From assembly GCA_040387555.1 (NCBI GenBank), contig JAZKDO010000006.1:226845-290844 (forward strand): DNA of 64,000 bases, in the 5' to 3' direction. The stretch comes from UBA4416 sp040387555 (GTDB taxonomy: Bacteria > Bacteroidota > Bacteroidia > B-17B0 > Aurantibacillaceae). The translations under genes were made by a program, and so were the position numbers. Shown here one piece after another: positions 62,921 to 64,000 of this stretch. How positions within the stretch are numbered: position 1 is the stretch's first letter; every line of letters starts with the position of its first letter. The notes below the pieces were generated by a model. It was not told the DNA's origin, did no database searches, and was given only the letters and a program-made list of their open reading frames with translations.

Positions 62921-63832
62921 TCACTGCTTAATTATTCTCTTCGAAATCTGTTCACCCTTATAACGAATGCGAATTATATAAAAACCCTGATCCAAATCTT
63001 TAAGATATAAATCAATTTCTTCCCCGTGCATTTGCTGTTGGTGTATGATACGCCCTAAACAATCGAGCACTTCAACCGTTTTAGCTAATTTTAGTGGGTA
63101 CTTTATTGTAAGCTTATCCATAACAGGATTTGAATACAGAATCATTGGTTTAGTTTCCAGGTCTCTTAAAACTTCCTGTAAACTACCAGTCAGCAAAAGC
63201 TTCACCCATTCGCTATATTGGGCTTCAGAAGGATGAAGATCATCTCCGGCAATCAGGTAAGGTTTAAAAAGTCCAAAAGCCGATATAGGAGTAATATCAA
63301 AATAACGGATATTGTATTTCTCCGCAAATAGTTTATTAACGGCATTAAAATCCTGGATACTTTTCCCAAGAGCTTTGGGATGTTTTGTTTGTCCAAATGG
63401 TGTTTGCGAAAAATCCGGGATCGAAACAACGAACACATGAGAGGTATCCCCACCGGCATAACGGATAGCTGAATCCAGCAGCTGTTTGTATTCAACAAGG
63501 TATTGAGAAACAGGAGTTGTTCTGTATACGTTGTTACCACCTATCAGGAGCGAAACGAGGTTGTAATGGTATTTTTCAAATTGCAGGTTGGAAACCGCCT
63601 TTAATAAATCATTTGTTTGCCAGCCTGTAGTAGCAAAATTAGTCAAGGTGTCTAGCACAATGTCTCTTTGCCTTAAAGAATCTGCTAACTGTGACGGCCA
63701 GTTATTCTCATAAGAAACGCTTTGCCCAATGGTATATGAATCGCCCAGAGCAAGAAACCGCAAAGGATTTGGAACATCCAAAGGTTGAGACAATAAATAA
63801 AAAGGAAAGAGGAAAAGCACTAAAAATTTCAC
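62921..63832 (-). CDS. Secreted SGNH/GDSL hydrolase with T9SS sorting domain
   Basis: This 303-residue protein starts at a GTG at 63832, giving the signal peptide MKFLVLFLFPFYLLSQ. Earlier in-frame starts run into the 5S rRNA, and a promoter element lies between. The SGNH blocks are LALGDSYT (Ser32), the GGNN loop (98-101) and DDLHPS (Asp198, His200). A T9SS sorting domain covers about residues 225-303 (ILYSNPVMDKLTI, then GFYIIRIRYKGEQ). It is probably an extracellular esterase acting on acylated carbohydrate or lipid; the substrate is unknown. Confidence 0.87.
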   Translation of the reverse strand: MKFLVLFLFPFYLLSQPLDVPNPLRFLALGDSYTIGQSVSYENNWPSQLADSLRQRDIVLDTLTNFATTGWQTNDLLKAVSNLQFEKYHYNLVSLLIGGNNVYRTTPVSQYLVEYKQLLDSAIRYAGGDTSHVFVVSIPDFSQTPFGQTKHPKALGKSIQDFNAVNKLFAEKYNIRYFDITPISAFGLFKPYLIAGDDLHPSEAQYSEWVKLLLTGSLQEVLRDLETKPMILYSNPVMDKLTIKYPLKLAKTVEVLDCLGRIIHQQQMHGEEIDLYLKDLDQGFYIIRIRYKGEQISKRIIKQ

Positions 63833-63858
63833 TGCAAAATCATTTTTTACGACACTAT

Positions 63859-63866
63859 CAAATGTA
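63859..63866 (-). promoter_or_regulatory. -7 promoter element for the SGNH hydrolase gene
   Basis: The minus strand reads TACATTTG, an exact TAnnTTTG match 26 bases before the GTG at 63832. It decides the start by excluding upstream candidates. Confidence 0.45.
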
Positions 63867-63908
63867 CCATATTTTAATTGTAATCTAATAAAACAAACCA
63901 TCCAAAAC

Positions 63909-63938
63909 GCAAAAAGCCTCGCATTACTGCAAGGCTTT
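63909..63938 (-). terminator. Terminator of the rRNA operon
   Basis: AAAGCCT-x-GC and GC-x-AGGCTTT pair with one mismatch, and on the minus strand the stem is followed by TTTTT. It lies 14 bases past the 5S rRNA end. Confidence 0.8.
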
Positions 63939-63952
63939 CTGACTATTAAAAT

Positions 63953-64000
63953 TGGCATCGACATACTCTCCCAGGTTTTAGACCAAGTACCATCTGCGCT
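63953..64000 (-). rRNA. rrf: 5S ribosomal RNA, 3' part only
   Basis: Read on the minus strand, the last 48 bases give AGATGGTACTTGGTCT followed by CCTGGGAGAGTATGTCGATGCC, the conserved 3' half of bacterial 5S rRNA (usual form GGGAGAGTAGGTCGxxGCC). The 5' half and presumably 23S and 16S lie beyond the right edge. Confidence 0.85.

Noticed and set aside
63833..63964. Longer N-terminus of the SGNH hydrolase, starting at 63964
   Set aside because: It would overlap the 5S rRNA and the rRNA terminator, and the GTG at 63832 gives a clean signal peptide with a promoter element just upstream.
1..64000. CRISPR arrays, tRNA genes, insertion sequences or prophage genes
   Set aside because: I saw no regularly spaced repeats, no tRNA-like cloverleaf sequence and no transposase, integrase or phage structural gene.

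Overview
The window comes from an AT-rich (roughly one-third GC by eye) member of the Bacteroidota. The evidence is a complete 2462-residue SprA, the outer-membrane translocon of the type IX secretion system (T9SS); four proteins with T9SS C-terminal sorting domains; a TonB-dependent receptor with a carboxypeptidase-like N-terminal domain; promoters of the Bacteroidota type (TAnnTTTG near -7, sometimes with TTG near -33) in place of classical -35/-10 boxes; and little sign of Shine-Dalgarno sequences. A polyhydroxyalkanoate (PHA) synthase, a sphingomyelin-synthase-like PAP2 protein and the ruvA-sprA pair also fit. I cannot name a genus. No transposase, prophage, CRISPR array or tRNA is visible. 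The right edge enters a 5S rRNA read leftwards, so an rRNA operon lies just beyond 64000.

Layout. 1-7.4 kb: an unidentified lipoprotein cut by the left edge, prfA, pyrF, a phasin/PHA synthase pair with a large inverted repeat between them, and mtgA. 7.4-11.3 kb: a thioredoxin-like protein, a phosphohexomutase, apt and an acyl-CoA dehydrogenase. 11.5-17.7 kb (minus strand): a lamin-tail-domain secreted protein, a TonB-dependent receptor and a secreted endonuclease I, which look like one locus for using extracellular DNA. 18-28.4 kb (plus strand): a TlpA-like thiol protein, three successive PpiC/SurA-type chaperone proteins, a MoxR ATPase, a small outer-membrane protein, a phosphoglycerate-dehydrogenase-like enzyme, a small exported protein and a POT peptide transporter. 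28.4-37.6 kb (mostly minus): a membrane-spermidine-synthase fusion, an unknown cytoplasmic protein, a GH3/beta-lactamase-fold fusion, an NlpC/P60 lipoprotein, a PAP2-type membrane enzyme, several lipoproteins and a MarC protein. 37.7-49.3 kb: pyrD, an HMG-CoA-lyase-like enzyme, a SpoU methyltransferase, sprA, ruvA and plsY. 49.3-59.6 kb: small proteins, a T9SS-sorted beta-helix protein, rpsA with a leader hairpin, apaG, a second TlpA-like lipoprotein, a large M1 peptidase and an LpxH-like phosphatase. 59.7-62.7 kb (minus): an ECF sigma factor, a membrane-anchored probable anti-sigma factor, a CpxP/Spy-like periplasmic protein and an outer-membrane protein in tight order, read as a cell-envelope stress module. 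62.9-64 kb: a T9SS-sorted SGNH hydrolase and the 5S rRNA.

Much of the window serves the cell envelope: export (SprA), outer-membrane protein folding (SurA-type proteins), peptidoglycan synthesis and recycling (MtgA, GH3 fusion, NlpC/P60), lipids (PlsY, LpxH-like, PAP2) and envelope stress sensing. Housekeeping genes (prfA, rpsA, ruvA, pyrF, pyrD, apt) are interspersed. The unusual material is mainly intergenic: several palindromic REP-like families, a 26-bp inverted repeat that runs into the start of the PHA synthase gene, and a nested GC-rich palindromic element at 62.8 kb. I found no clear candidate for a wholly new multi-gene system. The strongest leads are the putative DNA-scavenging locus, the sigma-factor operon with its repeat-bearing anti-sigma protein, and the PHA attenuator.
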